Under the pieces are notes generated by a model. The model was not told the origin of the DNA. It did no database searches and saw nothing but the letters and a program-made list of their open reading frames with translations. A stretch of DNA of 64,000 bases, taken from NCBI GenBank assembly GCA_038502055.1, contig JAXRKN010000044.1, positions 10,499,501 to 10,563,500 on the forward strand, given 5' to 3'. Below, one piece after another: positions 41,001-53,068 of the stretch. The first letter of the stretch is position 1, and each line of letters begins with the position of its first letter. This DNA is from Tanytarsus gracilentus. Taxonomy: Eukaryota > Arthropoda > Insecta > Diptera > Chironomidae. Position numbers and translations under genes: made by a program.

Positions 41001-42798
41001 TCCTTTACAAAAAAAACCCTTTTCCCTTCGCGAGAGAGATTGCACATTATTTCCGATGAAACGAGTTGATGGGGCCTTTTTTGTTTCTCTCTCTTCCTTG
41101 TACATTATGAATATTGCATAATTATTCCATCACAAAGGATTATGCGAGAGTGAAGGGTTTTTTGAATGTGTTTGTGTATTTAAGTGCATTGAAGGAGATT
41201 ATGAGGAAAAAATCCGGAATTTGTCGATAAATGAAGTAAAAAAAGACTCACAAAGTCGGTCGTGATACGAGGAAATTTTTCATTACAATCGGTCGAAACT
41301 GTTAGACTCACCTATAAAGAGAGAAAAAAGAAGAAAAAATCAATAAAATTTTCAATTGAATATAAAATCGCGAAAAATTCATTAAAATAATGCAAATGTA
41401 AATTCTCGAATAAAGTGCGTTCATAATGATGTGCATGGCAACGGCCCTAATGGCGTTGGAAATGCAAAAAAGTTGTTCATCATTTGCATACTAAACAAAA
41501 AGTGCCTTGTACATTTCTCTCTCATTCTCTCGCCCCGCGGTACATCACGCACAAATTCGTTCTACATCCTCATCAACAGTGCTCACACACACACGCTTGC
41601 GAGTGGCAATAATGTTTGCTCATTACATTGAAATTGAAAAAAAAGTCCCTCGACTCCGCGTTGCACATAATTTTCCCTCCTTTTTATTTCATACTGCAGT
41701 GCGCAACATTCAACAAGGCATGAGGTATTTAACGATATACATTAAAGTTCTCGTTCGCTCGTCAAATGCAGTGAAAAAGGGTTTGAAAATATTTTTTATC
41801 TTGGCATTTTCTGCACTGCCAGGCATCATTCAGTCTCGCGTCACTCTCTTCTATTTCATTGGAAATTGTTTCTCTTATCGTTAGAAATGGAAAATTATCG
41901 TCGACGACGTCTGCATATTACAACAGCGAGAGAGAGAGAAAAAAATATTTGTCGATAATGGAAATTCAATTTTATTTTTCTCGTGTTGTAATTTAAAATG
42001 CGAGGGAGAGGTCGGATGAATATGAATTTTTTTAATGAAATTTGGGAAATAACAAATTTGATTTTTTTTCTTGAATATTTTCAAAAAATCTTGAGAAATT
42101 TTCTCGCAATTATTTTTTGTCCCTCACGAAGTCGAAACGCACTCAAAATTCTGCTCTGATTTTTTCCCTCAAAATGTTGCCATTTTTTATCATTTTAAAA
42201 GCGGAGAGGAAATTTTTATGGTTCAAACGAGACCCGCCCTGAGCGAGTGAGCACGGCGGCAGGGAAATTCTCACATCGTTCGATTTTGTATCGGAAAGAA
42301 AAGGAGGAAAAATTTCAATTTCAATAATATTGAAATTCTAAAAACGGCAATGTCGAGTGTATCAAAAGAAGACTGAAGGGAATGACTCCGATGAGAAATA
42401 GATGGGTGGATTGTACTCGCAATGTGTGTACATATATGCTCTGTGTGTGAAGTGTAGATATGATTGTTTGCATAAGAAAATATTAATATTCTCCTTATCA
42501 GTGAGCAAAATAAACAAGTCATTTCTCTCCTCCTTCCCCATTCGGGTGTACACGCACACGAGACTCATCATAGCATCATCTTCATCCACTTCACAAAACA
42601 TATTTTCAGTGCTTTTGTGTAGAGTTTTCGAATTGTAACATGGAAGATTTTGAACCTTCATTACATTGATGCAAGGGGTGGAAAATTTTATTTTGAAAAT
42701 TTAAATTCTCTTGTAAAATACCAAACGTCACCGACCCTCGACATCAACAACACCTATCATCTCAATCTCATTTGTAAAATTTATTTTCTGCTGACTTT

Positions 42799-42815
42799 TC
42801 TCTCTCTCTCTCTCT
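42799..42815. repeat. (TC)8 microsatellite
   Basis: A run of about eight TC dinucleotides. Confidence 0.9.
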
Positions 42816-45800
42816 TGACTGAATAATAGCATGATGATATCACATTGTACCTCATCGGCAAATGATGATCCCTTTTTGTGTACTCAAAGCTTAATATAAT
42901 ACGCAATCTATTTCTACTCATCATGTATAAAATGATAAGTTTTCTCTCACTATCTCTCTTTTTCGCAAAAATTGGTTGTATGTGCCCTGAAAGTGTATTC
43001 AAACGGAAAACCGACCAATTTCAATTCGAAATGGAGAAATTTTTTCTTCTTCTTATCAGCAACACATTGAGTTTGAGTGGTTTTTGTGGTTCTATTTCGG
43101 AGATGAAAATTTTCTCGCATCTATCGGTTTTGAAATTGATGAAGATAAGAAATTTATTTTTTCAAAAAAAATATAAATAAATTTTAGTTTTCAAAAATGA
43201 CCAAAATGTTGCGATGCTGTTATCGAAAGGTTCAAATGGAAAATGCTGTTGAATTGGTTCATGTGGTTTTGAATTAAATTGAAATTTTGGGGCATTGTGA
43301 TTTATTGGCGTTTGAAATTGAAAAATTCTACTAACAAGAATTTTTTAACCGATACGAAATTAAATTTAAGAAATAAAATCTCAAAATTGAAATTATAAAT
43401 AAGAAAAACTCTTTTATCAATCTATTTTGTCATATTAAATTTAAATATGTTTTTGAATTTCTTATAAAATTATTTATTCAACGCATCTTGAAGTCAGCCA
43501 AAAAACAACAACAAACACATTTAGCTGAGCAGCAAGAAAATATATTCCGTTAAAATTGCAATAAATTTCCAGCGAAAAGATCAAAAGCGGGCGATAATTG
43601 AGAGAAGAAGAAGAATAAAAAACACAAATAAATTAGATGGAAGATTAGAAAACGCATCGGTTGTTACAAATATATATATAAGAATGCAAAAACAGATAGA
43701 TTTCAATTTCCAATTTGCTATATGTACATCGAACCATTGCATGCAATCTTTAGCGTGCATCATTAAGTCGCTCTTAGAAGGGGAGTGAGGAAAAAATATA
43801 AAACAAGGCGATATGCATTTTGATGATTGATTGAAAGGCAAATTTACCGCGCTGCGCTCTCCATTCCCACTTCATCTTAGAGCAAAAGAGACTAGATGGA
43901 GATAGATGACTGACAAGAGATAGAAATTCTTTAATTTTTTCAAAAAATTAAAATATTATCAAAATATTTTTAAAATTACTTTTGATAAAATTTAAAAATA
44001 AAATTAAAGTTACCAACTCTATGGAAAATATTATTCAAACATATAAATACGCGCTTTGAGATATAGATAGGCAGTGAGGAGATGCAAAGATGTGGAAAAA
44101 ATAATTGATGCATTCATTTCAAAGCAACAACAATCAATTTTAATCTTTTTATAATTTATCTTTGAGTGCTATAAAGAGAGAAGGAACTGTGTGTAAATGC
44201 AACGTGAAAATTGCTGTTTTTATTGCTATCTGATGTACGAAATCGATACATACAAATCATGTCATAGAGTCGGCAGATTTTAATGTAAAGTCGCACATTT
44301 TTACGAAATAATTCGACTCATTACAAGTCCAAATAATAATTGTATAAATATTTAAACAGAAACTGTGGAAATAATAAATAATTGCATCATAAAAAAATTG
44401 CAATAGACAGAAAATTGCTTTGACGTGTGCAAATCAGACTTGGCGAGTATATTGAGGGTTCAAAATTGCAATTTTTAGAGTCAATTTTCAAATGAGTTCC
44501 GAATGAGTGAATCTGGAGTTTGAGATCGAGCAACTTGAAGACTGAAAGAGTTGAACACGTCGATAGAATTTAATTTTAAGTCATCATAGAAATTCATGCT
44601 GCACGGTACACCAGAAGCAACCTCGATTAATTCGATTGTCGAATCGCACGTTCCTGCCACAGGGCTTGTCATCATCATTTCTGGCATTTACCAGAGAGCA
44701 TTCACGAGAGCGCGAGATGTAGCGTTGTGTAATTGTGGAAGGCATAAACCTTGCCTCAAAATGCAGTTATTGCATTTGCCTCGCACGAGGAGAGGAAGCC
44801 ACGAGTCGCGCTCTTTTCTAAGGTCGGGATGTTCATCAACGACGACGGCGGTAATCTGCAACTCTTTTGCGAGTCACATACACACACCCAGTTTTTCTAC
44901 TTTTAATTTCTTAACGATGTAACCGTAATTTTATTATTATGCAGATTTTACGGCGGTGATAAATTTTGCGCACAGAGATTGTGTATTTCGGGAAGCGATA
45001 AAAAGTGTGGACGGGAAATCGTTAAAAAAGTTCTTGGCAATATTTAAAAATTGCATAAAAAAATTTAAATTTGTCAAGAAAATCAATTTTTTCAAAAAAC
45101 ATCTTTCAGCTAATTTTACACAAATCATTCTTCACATTGTAACACAACAGCTAAACCTCCACTCTTTCGCGCAGGAAAAGAGAAGAGAGGAAAAATCAAT
45201 GCAATATGCCGCGATAAAAATCACGAATAAATTTTAAAATGCTAATAAACAACGCAATAAAACGTCAAACGACAAAGAAAAAAAAATGCGCGCGCCGTGT
45301 GTGTTTTTTAAAAAGGCAGAAAGCACTGCACATATTGCAATTTGCATAATACACACTTAAATACCAATATTTTTTTTCGATATGTCATCTTTCTCTCGAC
45401 ATAGTGCCCAAAGGCTAAATAATGGAAATTTATTTTCGCGCCTAATAATTTTACAGACCGATGACGGTCGTCGCGATAAGAAAAGAATTAATTTTTGTAC
45501 GGCCCTAATTAACGGTAATGTGACATTAAAAATTCCACAAGAGCTCTCTTCGCACATCATTTTTCTGCCGCAAGTCGCAAAGTTCTCTCCGGTCGTCGCG
45601 CTCGTCTCATTAGAGCCTGATTCATAAAACATTTATTTTTTATTATTATATTGTATTTATACTGACATTGTTGCCATTCGCCTTAGAGCTATGATGGCTG
45701 AATAGGCGAAAGGCACATGGGCGAGGTATGAGAACCTCTTTAGAGTAATTTAGGATAAAAAATAACTTTTTTATGATCCGCTTTAAGGAATAAATTTCGC

Positions 45801-46390
45801 ATAAAATGAGAGTGATAAAAAATTTAAAAGTTTACGGGACTTTTGATTTTGTTGGATTTTTTAACAAAATGACGTGGAGTGAATTTAATAAAAACTTTAT
45901 GCTTTAGAAAATCTATCGAAAGAATTTTAATTGCTCAAAAATTCTGTAAAAAATCAAAGCTCAAAGCACAAAGAACAATTCTATAAAAGTTCCCATCCCA
46001 TTGCCCGCATGAAAAAAATATATATTGTAAAGCAAAGTCATAAAAATGTGCTTCAGCGATGAGGCAGCGCGAGTATTCGTAAAATACAAGAAGAAGAATT
46101 AACAACTGAAATAATAAACTGATGAAGGTGTTGCTAGCTTCGGCTTTACTCATTTTCTCTCTCTCTCGCAACTATGTTCTACGTGGTACGATTGAGAATA
46201 ATAATGAAAAGAAGAAGACATTCCAGACATGAAACAGACAGACAAGCAAAATTCAACATTCCATTTATTAATTCGTATTTTTTATGTACATCTAATAAAC
46301 AGCCAATATGAATTCACCTTGAAAACGTAAAAAAAAGTTTTGCAGCCACATATCCGCAAACGAGAAGGGGATGATGTTGAGGGTGCACGC

Positions 46391-46404
46391 GTGTGTGTGT
46401 GTGT
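46391..46404. repeat. (GT)7 microsatellite
   Basis: Seven GT dinucleotides in a row. Confidence 0.95.
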
Positions 46405-49400
46405 ATGTTAAGGGTAGCTCGTAAAATCTTACAATTATGTACTTTTTATAGCCTAACTGGACAAGCCATTTTCGTTAGAAAAAATGTTCAAATGGTGCGT
46501 CGACAATAAAATAAAAATGTGCAAAAAAGCGACGAACATCTTTATGACATTATTGTGTGTGTACATTTGTATGTCTCGCAATAAAATCCAAATTTGAACT
46601 ATTTTCTCTCGCTCGGCACATGCACAATAAAAATGCAATGCCCATAAAATTGGTCTTGGCGAGTATTTGAGAGGAGGGAAATGGCAATAAAAGTTTATCT
46701 ACATATACAGCGCTACCAATAGACCAATATAGACGCGATGGACTTTATTTGTCGATAATCGATAAAATATGTGTGTTTATTCAGCGATACTATATTGAGT
46801 GACAAGATTGCATAAATTGGCATAATATTTTAATAACATTAAAAATGTGTCGTTTGACTTATGAGTGAACGCTCGAAGACGTTTCATTTTCGATAAAGAA
46901 AAGTTTAGGTTTGTTGATAATTTTTAATTACATTAAAGAGACACTCAAGTAACTTTTGGCAATTTTAGAAAGACTTTAGTGTGTTTTTTTATAAGGAAAG
47001 TCGGCTTAAAATGTCGCTTTAATACGATTTCAGGTGAGTCAATTAAACACAACCAAAATAAATATTAAAATTAATGAGCCTTAAAATTCCACCGAGCAAA
47101 TCAGCGATAACCCTAAATCACCTTGACACTCAAGTAAATTAAAAAAAATTTCATTCAAATAAATTCTTAAAAAGTCCACACATTCATTCACATGTTTGCT
47201 TCTCCCCCGAAAAAAAAAGTGCGAGAGAATATAAAATTAATTTTTCAGTGAGTATGTGTCGGAAACCATTATCAATCAGGCATGAAGCGTTGCACGAAGT
47301 TCATTGGGCTTTTATTACTGCCGTCACTCGGGTTTTGTTGCTACCATCAACTGTGTCCGAGACCACGTCGTCATCATCATCGGTCGTTTGCTATACATCC
47401 AAGCCATGCGTCAAATTCATTCTTATTATTCCGGTCCGGTAAAGGAGAATTTTATTTTTATATCGAGAAAAAAAAGGCATTTCGAGAAAGAGAGAAGGCA
47501 GCGATTAAGAAGAAGAATTTCCCATCTCTCCACCGCCGCCGAAAAAAAAGAACCTAAAGAAGAATGCTATCGCTGTATGAAATTTGGATGTGTATGGCCG
47601 TATTAGTGAGCGAGTTTTAACATTAAATTGTCCATTGGTCATCGACCTTACGCATATTGTGTATTGTTATCTTTTCTCTCTGACTCGCCTCAGCTCACGG
47701 TCTCCTCTCGCACAACTTTTCACTCCGAAAAAAAATGCATAGAACTGGCACACACACACGCACATGGTAATAATTAGTCGGCAACAAAACCAGCTGAACA
47801 TGATTTTATTTCTTAGTTTTATTTTTTTGGGTAATGTGTACATGCGTACTTGCAATGTGACGTCCGATGTGTATGAGTGCGTCGCGCGGTGGCTTCAACG
47901 AACCATAAAATAAATGAAATTAAATTTCATATTTTACAAGCCGTGCTAGTGACTCGAACATTCTCGGGTGGTTTGATGAGAGTTGAGAAGTAATTTTTCG
48001 GAAGATTTGAAAATTACAAAAGAAGGTTTTAGATCGACTAAGCCCGATTATTTTTTTATGCCCGCACTCTTCTCTCTACGCACTTTGTCCATCGTACGTC
48101 TTTCCACGGAATTTACTTGTGATACCAAAGAATCGACTTAACCCATTAGAATTTCGAAAAAAAAGATTTTATCAAAACAGAAAATTTCTCATCGTTTGAC
48201 AAACTCGACAATAAAAAAAATTAAGTTGAAGTTAATCGCTTCAATTTTTCACTAAAAATTCAAAATTCCCATGACGACCCCGCTTAATTCTACGAGTGTC
48301 GCTTTTCTTCAATCATTGTCGTCGTCGCTTTTTTTTCGAGAATTAATTAGTTTATGCTGTTTTGGATGGTTTCAAGTGAATTTTTCTCTTTTCTCCTCTT
48401 CGAGAACTCGAAAATGTTGTTGGGTCTGCGATTATATATATGGAGAAAGAGAGAAAAATCTAAAGAAGACACGTCCGATGGCAGAATGGAAAAGAAGCGA
48501 GAAGAAAGTGGAGGCATAAGAAGCAATTGCCGAGAATGATGTGCGGTCAAAGACTTTTTTTTTCGTTGTTGTTGCTGTGTCTCTTCACGTATTCAATATG
48601 CGCGCACCAGCCCATCGCATTCACTGCCATTTTGGAGTCTCGAAATGAAAGAACCTTTTTTGTGTTGATAGCGCAAATTTTTTGTTCAGATACTTTATGG
48701 TCGTAGAGAGAGTTTTTGTAACTGATTGTCGGCGACATGAAGATCAACTCGTAATTAAAAGTGTGTGTGGGGATTTCTGAGTTGATTCTTGTGGGCTTTA
48801 AGATGAGAAATATTTTGAGAATTTTTCGTTGTTAATTTTGAAAAAGCCAAAAATTTTAGTAAAAAAAATTTTTTTAACGTTGCTCGAAATTTTAATTCAA
48901 AAAAACTGAATTTGGAGTTGACGAGTTTTAATTTACTTTAAGGATTCGAACCTCTGCAATTTTAAACTTTCTTAAATGTTTTTAGTTTCATTAATGTCAA
49001 GAAATCCAATTTTTACTCAATTTAAACCTTGAAATCATCTTCTGAGCAAATACGACCCAGAGATATGCATCTGAACCTCCAAATAACATTATTAATCATC
49101 ATAATTCCATCTCAAAAACAATTTTCCATAAAAAGACACCCAATGAGACTCAAATCACCAACTCTGTATGTAACCAACTATTTTTTTGTTGTTACTCGCT
49201 TTAAAACATTTTTTATGATACTCGATAAAAGAAGAAAAATGTCTAACTAGCAAGTCAGCAAGCATCGGACGAGACATTTTAATAACTTTTCTGCTCGCTA
49301 CTCTTCTAAATAGAAATATCTCGACTTTAATTAGCTGCTGCTGCTACAAGATGCGCCCGCAAGCCATACTCACATGGAATAGAATACGCCGGCGAATTAC

Positions 49401-52254
49401 CCTGACTGTGAAAAGAAGGATAAGAAGCGACAGTAACAGCAGTAGCAAAATGAAGTAAGAGAGAAGAAGAAAAAAAAATTAAGATTGCTTTCAAGGCGAT
49501 AAGAATGAACGGAATGTAATCGCTTTAAATCCGATTTACTTACATTTTGCGCTCGCCAATTAGAAGCAGTGAACTCCTCATCATTTAAGTTGCAGAGGGA
49601 GAATATTTGTGGTAGCGCAACATTTTATCGAGATTATGGAGAGAAAAAGTATATGAAGAGACATACAAAGACTTGACTTTATTTATTTAATATTATAAAC
49701 ACACAATTTAAATGTGTCGTCGACGATGTTTTTGAGCTACGACAGAGCGGGAGGGAAAAAATATATTTGTTGTTGCAGTCATAAAAAAATATATATTAAA
49801 AAAATAATCAAGGGATGGAAAGTTAAAAAAATTTAATTTTTAAAAATATTTTTCATAAAATTGAAATTCGAATCTTAAAATTATAAAAAACTTAATTTTT
49901 TAAAATCCTTCAAAGTTATTGATACCTAGCACATTATAACAAGTGAGGGCACATTATTAAGCGGTGTCGGTAATAATTCTAAATTCCAACAATTTTCTCT
50001 CGAATCGAGAAAACGTCACGAAAGAATGTTTCCCACCTACGTAATGTGTGCGCGTTGCGACTGCCATTCTGCTCTTTTTTTATAGTATATATTATATGCG
50101 AAAAAAATATACACCGCGAAATGAAATGTTTAAATTTAGACCTCGGCGAGTCAGCAGTGTCTCGGGCGCATTTGGAAGAAGAAGAAAATAAGCGGCAGCA
50201 GAAATATTTATTTTTTTTTCGTACATTCGGTGGTGAATGTAGATGTAGTATTGTAGTGGTGGAAATTCAGCCACTCTTCTCTTGCGCTTAAATTTTTCGC
50301 AATTCACTGTTTTTGTTGTTCGAGAGAGAGGAAGGAAAAAATTGGCATAAATTGGCACACACACACCAACAGACACGCGGGTAAATAGATCTTCTTTTTA
50401 ATCATTATGTGCGAGTATGAGACCGGTGTTGTGGAAAAAAGGAAGAATTAAGCGACGACACACGGTCGATAGGAGAATGCTCAGAAAGGTTGTGTGAAAA
50501 TTGAATTTCGTCGCGATGGCTCTCGCATACACACATTGAGTGAGAGATAAAAATTATATTTATGCACACAACGTTCGGGCGGAGGTGTATGTGAGGAAAA
50601 TTCTTAGATTTTACTATCGAGAAAATCTGACATCGTCGCGTGAAAAGATTTATAGACTCATTGTCTTCGCTCGCGCTTAGGTACAGCTCATGTGTCTGCC
50701 ATAAAAAATATTTAATGCACGTTGAGGTGAAACTGATTTTCAATTGATTGGTTTTTTACATACAAAATTAAACTCGTCCACCCCTCGAAAATTTATGTAT
50801 AAAATTCTTGGCACACAACTAGGAAAAAAAAATCAATAATTATTGGAGAAAAAATTCTCTCACTCAAATGAGAGTGCCTCACGAATGTTGCTGTTTGCCT
50901 GTTATAATTGCACGCCACATCATGCCACTGCAGCTGCCGCTGGTGGTGATATTGGGTGTGAGGAGTATATGCAAAAAAAACACATACACGGCAATTAAAT
51001 ATGTTGAAAGCAATTCTGGCTGGTTTTTCGTGTTTCGCGCGCTCTCTCGTGAGTAAGTGATGGGCTCAAAACATAATCTCACTTTGCATGATGATGATTT
51101 ATAGACGCTGAGCTTATGTTTTTGCACTGATATGTCAGAGTCGATTGGAGAATTTTGCGCTGCCTTAAAGATAAATGCAATCTAGTCACATCATCCGCAA
51201 AATGTGTTTTTCTTAGGAATTTTTTTAATTACCACATGACAGAGTAGCGATGATGAAAAAAGAACGAGGAAGTTTGCTATTGAGATATCAGCCAACATTT
51301 TTAAAAATTCTTAATTAAATTGAAAAAAGTTTCTCCACTTAAATATTTTTCTTCACCTCGCACACACTTTAATTTCGCAATTTTCACTTCTTTCTCAACA
51401 TAGAAAATTTACTTAACTAGACAACATAGCTTCAGCACGTTCGTTGGATTCCTTTTTGCAAAGAGAGTCAATGGCATGCAATTAATAACTCAAAAGCCAC
51501 TTTTAATTAGTGGCCTCACTTGCCTTCCATTCAAAGATTTATGATGCTCGAACCATTGCATGCCGTAGTTGCTGCCGTCGACGACTTTACGTGAGTATTT
51601 TTTTTGCTTATTTATTGTGCAAAAAAATTGACTCTAGTCTAAAGAGCACCTTTCATACTTTCTCAGAGAAAAAATTAAGAAGAAGAAAGAAAATATTTTA
51701 TTGCTTTTTCCCTTTAATAATTTAATAGAGTGAGTGCGAGAGCAGCAGCCGGAGTATAAGCAGATGAGTATTTTTCGTGTGTTATGTTGAAAGGTAAAAG
51801 AACGAATGTATGGGAAAAGGTAGAAGGTACATCAACCTGCTTGATACCCTATGTTTTAGCTCTATGTGCACATTTCACTTTATTTTTTTTGAAAAATATA
51901 AAATAATTTTCGACCTTTTATTTAATGTGCACTTGTTTATCAATAAATATTTAGCTTTTAGTTTTACATTAAATAAATCATAACTAAAACTATAGACGCA
52001 AAAAATTAAAAATAATTTTTGTTCATTTAGATTTTTGTTCTCGGTAGTTTGTTTTGAGGTCATGTATTGTTTAGGCGAATGACATCAAATGGAGCACAAA
52101 AAAGTGCAATTTACGTGGCAAGGAACTTTTTTCTTTGCACAGCTGAGCGAGAGACGAAATGCAGCATAAAAGTAATCTGGAGTTCATTGAAGCAATTCGC
52201 AAAAGAGGAGAAAAAAATTATATCGACAGCTCAATAAAACGCTGCAATGTGCGC

Positions 52255-52299
52255 AGTTGAGCATAAAATCGCATATATATGGCAAATAGAATATCAGAC
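52255..52299 (+). repeat. 45-bp direct repeat, copy 1
   Basis: It runs from AGTTGAGCATAAAATCGC to AGAATATCAGAC and is identical to 52658-52702. The spacing is 403 bp. Confidence 0.9.
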
Positions 52300-52571
52300 A
52301 TTTTGTGCTTGCCGGCTTGATTTTTTGGTTCTGGTCAATACGATATCTCCCAGAGCACTGTACTGCAGTAATTGGACATTTTGCTGTCCGTGCTACTGGC
52401 TCATGATGTTATTCAATGCATTAGTTCCTGGTTCAATTAGGAGTACAACGAAATACATAAGCCATGTTCTGAAAAATTTTGGTGTCTGTCTGGGGCATGA
52501 TGGACATTCTAAAAATCATCTATATCAATCGATTCCTGGTCCAATCACGAGTTAACGAACCCATATAAAAG

Positions 52572-52624
52572 CTGTGGGTGTGGGGGGGTTCGGGGGGGGG
52601 GGGGGGGGGGGTTGGTTCCTGTGG
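52572..52624 (+). repeat. G-rich low-complexity tract with 20-G homopolymer
   Basis: A GTGGGTGTG stretch leads into seven G, then TTC, then twenty G (52592-52611), then TTGG. It is far from the local composition, able to form G-quadruplex on the plus strand, and a likely place for sequencing-length error. Confidence 0.9.
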
Positions 52625-52657
52625 GTTGTAATTTCGCAGTAATAAAGTGCAATGTGG

Positions 52658-52702
52658 AGTTGAGCATAAAATCGCATATATATGGCAAATAGAATATCAG
52701 AC
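52658..52702 (+). repeat. 45-bp direct repeat, copy 2
   Basis: It is identical to 52255-52299. It is followed 15 bp later by the 21-bp CACTGTACTGCAG word (52718-52738) that also follows copy 1, there after 56 bp. Confidence 0.9.
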
Positions 52703-52738
52703 TTTAATGAATCTCCACACTGTACTGCAGTAATTGGA

Positions 52739-53013
52739 AGTTTTCTAGACACAACAAAAATAAAATGTCGAAATTTTTTTTCTTGCTTTTTCATTGTTCT
52801 TCTTTGAACTTCTTTGGAACCCTGCTGTCTTTTCTGTTTAACTACACAAAAACATTTCTTATGCAATAATTCTGCAATAACATCCAATGCCAAAAAGTAC
52901 GGAGAGGCAATAAAATATTTTTTTCCATAGAAAAAAGAAAATCACCAAGAGACTTTTATGGCTTACAATGAACTAGACTAGAAGGGTTGCGCACTGTAGC
53001 CAAAAAATATTTT
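52739..53013. other. Snoo: Start of the presumed Snoo first intron
   Basis: AT-rich DNA between the composite repeat and the Snoo exon read-through stop. No gene or recognisable element. Confidence 0.5.
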
Positions 53014-53058
53014 TCACATACACTCATCACACATTTTTGCAGCATTGCCAAATTTCAC

Positions 53059-53068
53059 TCTTACCTTT
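53059..53068 (-). other. Snoo: Splice donor of Snoo coding exon 1
   Basis: On the minus strand the reading frame runs CGA AAG and then GTAAGA. The GT is at 53064-53063 and the last exon base is 53065. The match to the AG|GTAAGT consensus is strong, the phase is 0, and the cut falls just after the SAND-like domain. Translation beyond it no longer resembles Ski/Sno. The matching acceptor was not identified in this window. Confidence 0.85.

Larger units (their letters stand above)
32013..52243. other. Non-coding AT-rich DNA, probably Snoo intron
   Basis: About 20 kb without a supportable gene or a recognisable downstream Snoo exon. It contains a B-box-like word on the plus strand at 36474-36488 and on the minus strand at 48941-48952, microsatellites at 42799 and 46391, and a somewhat less AT-rich patch at about 44590-44880 with a 68-codon minus-strand open frame of no known family. 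Confidence 0.55.
52244..52738. repeat. Composite repeat region with inverted relatives of the 120-bp unit
   Basis: Reverse-complemented, 52560-52441 aligns with the 120-bp unit at 3541-4019 (ACTCGTGATTGGACCAGGAA, AATCGATTGATAT, GAATGTCCATCATG, TTTTCAGAACATGGCTT), followed by a second, more diverged unit down to about 52316. Flanking these is a direct repeat: 45 identical bases at 52255-52299 and 52658-52702, and 21 identical bases at 52356-52376 and 52718-52738. A 20-G run lies between. The open frame at 52247-52555 is carried by this repeat and is not a recognisable protein. Confidence 0.7.

Noticed and set aside
44481..44687. Minus-strand 68-codon frame as a downstream Snoo exon
   Set aside because: Its amino-acid mix looks protein-like, but a stop lies directly before the first Met, no convincing polypyrimidine tract and acceptor precedes it, and it matches no part of Ski/Sno.
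52247..52555. 102-codon plus-strand frame as a gene
   Set aside because: It is carried by the composite repeat, including inverted relatives of the non-coding 120-bp unit.
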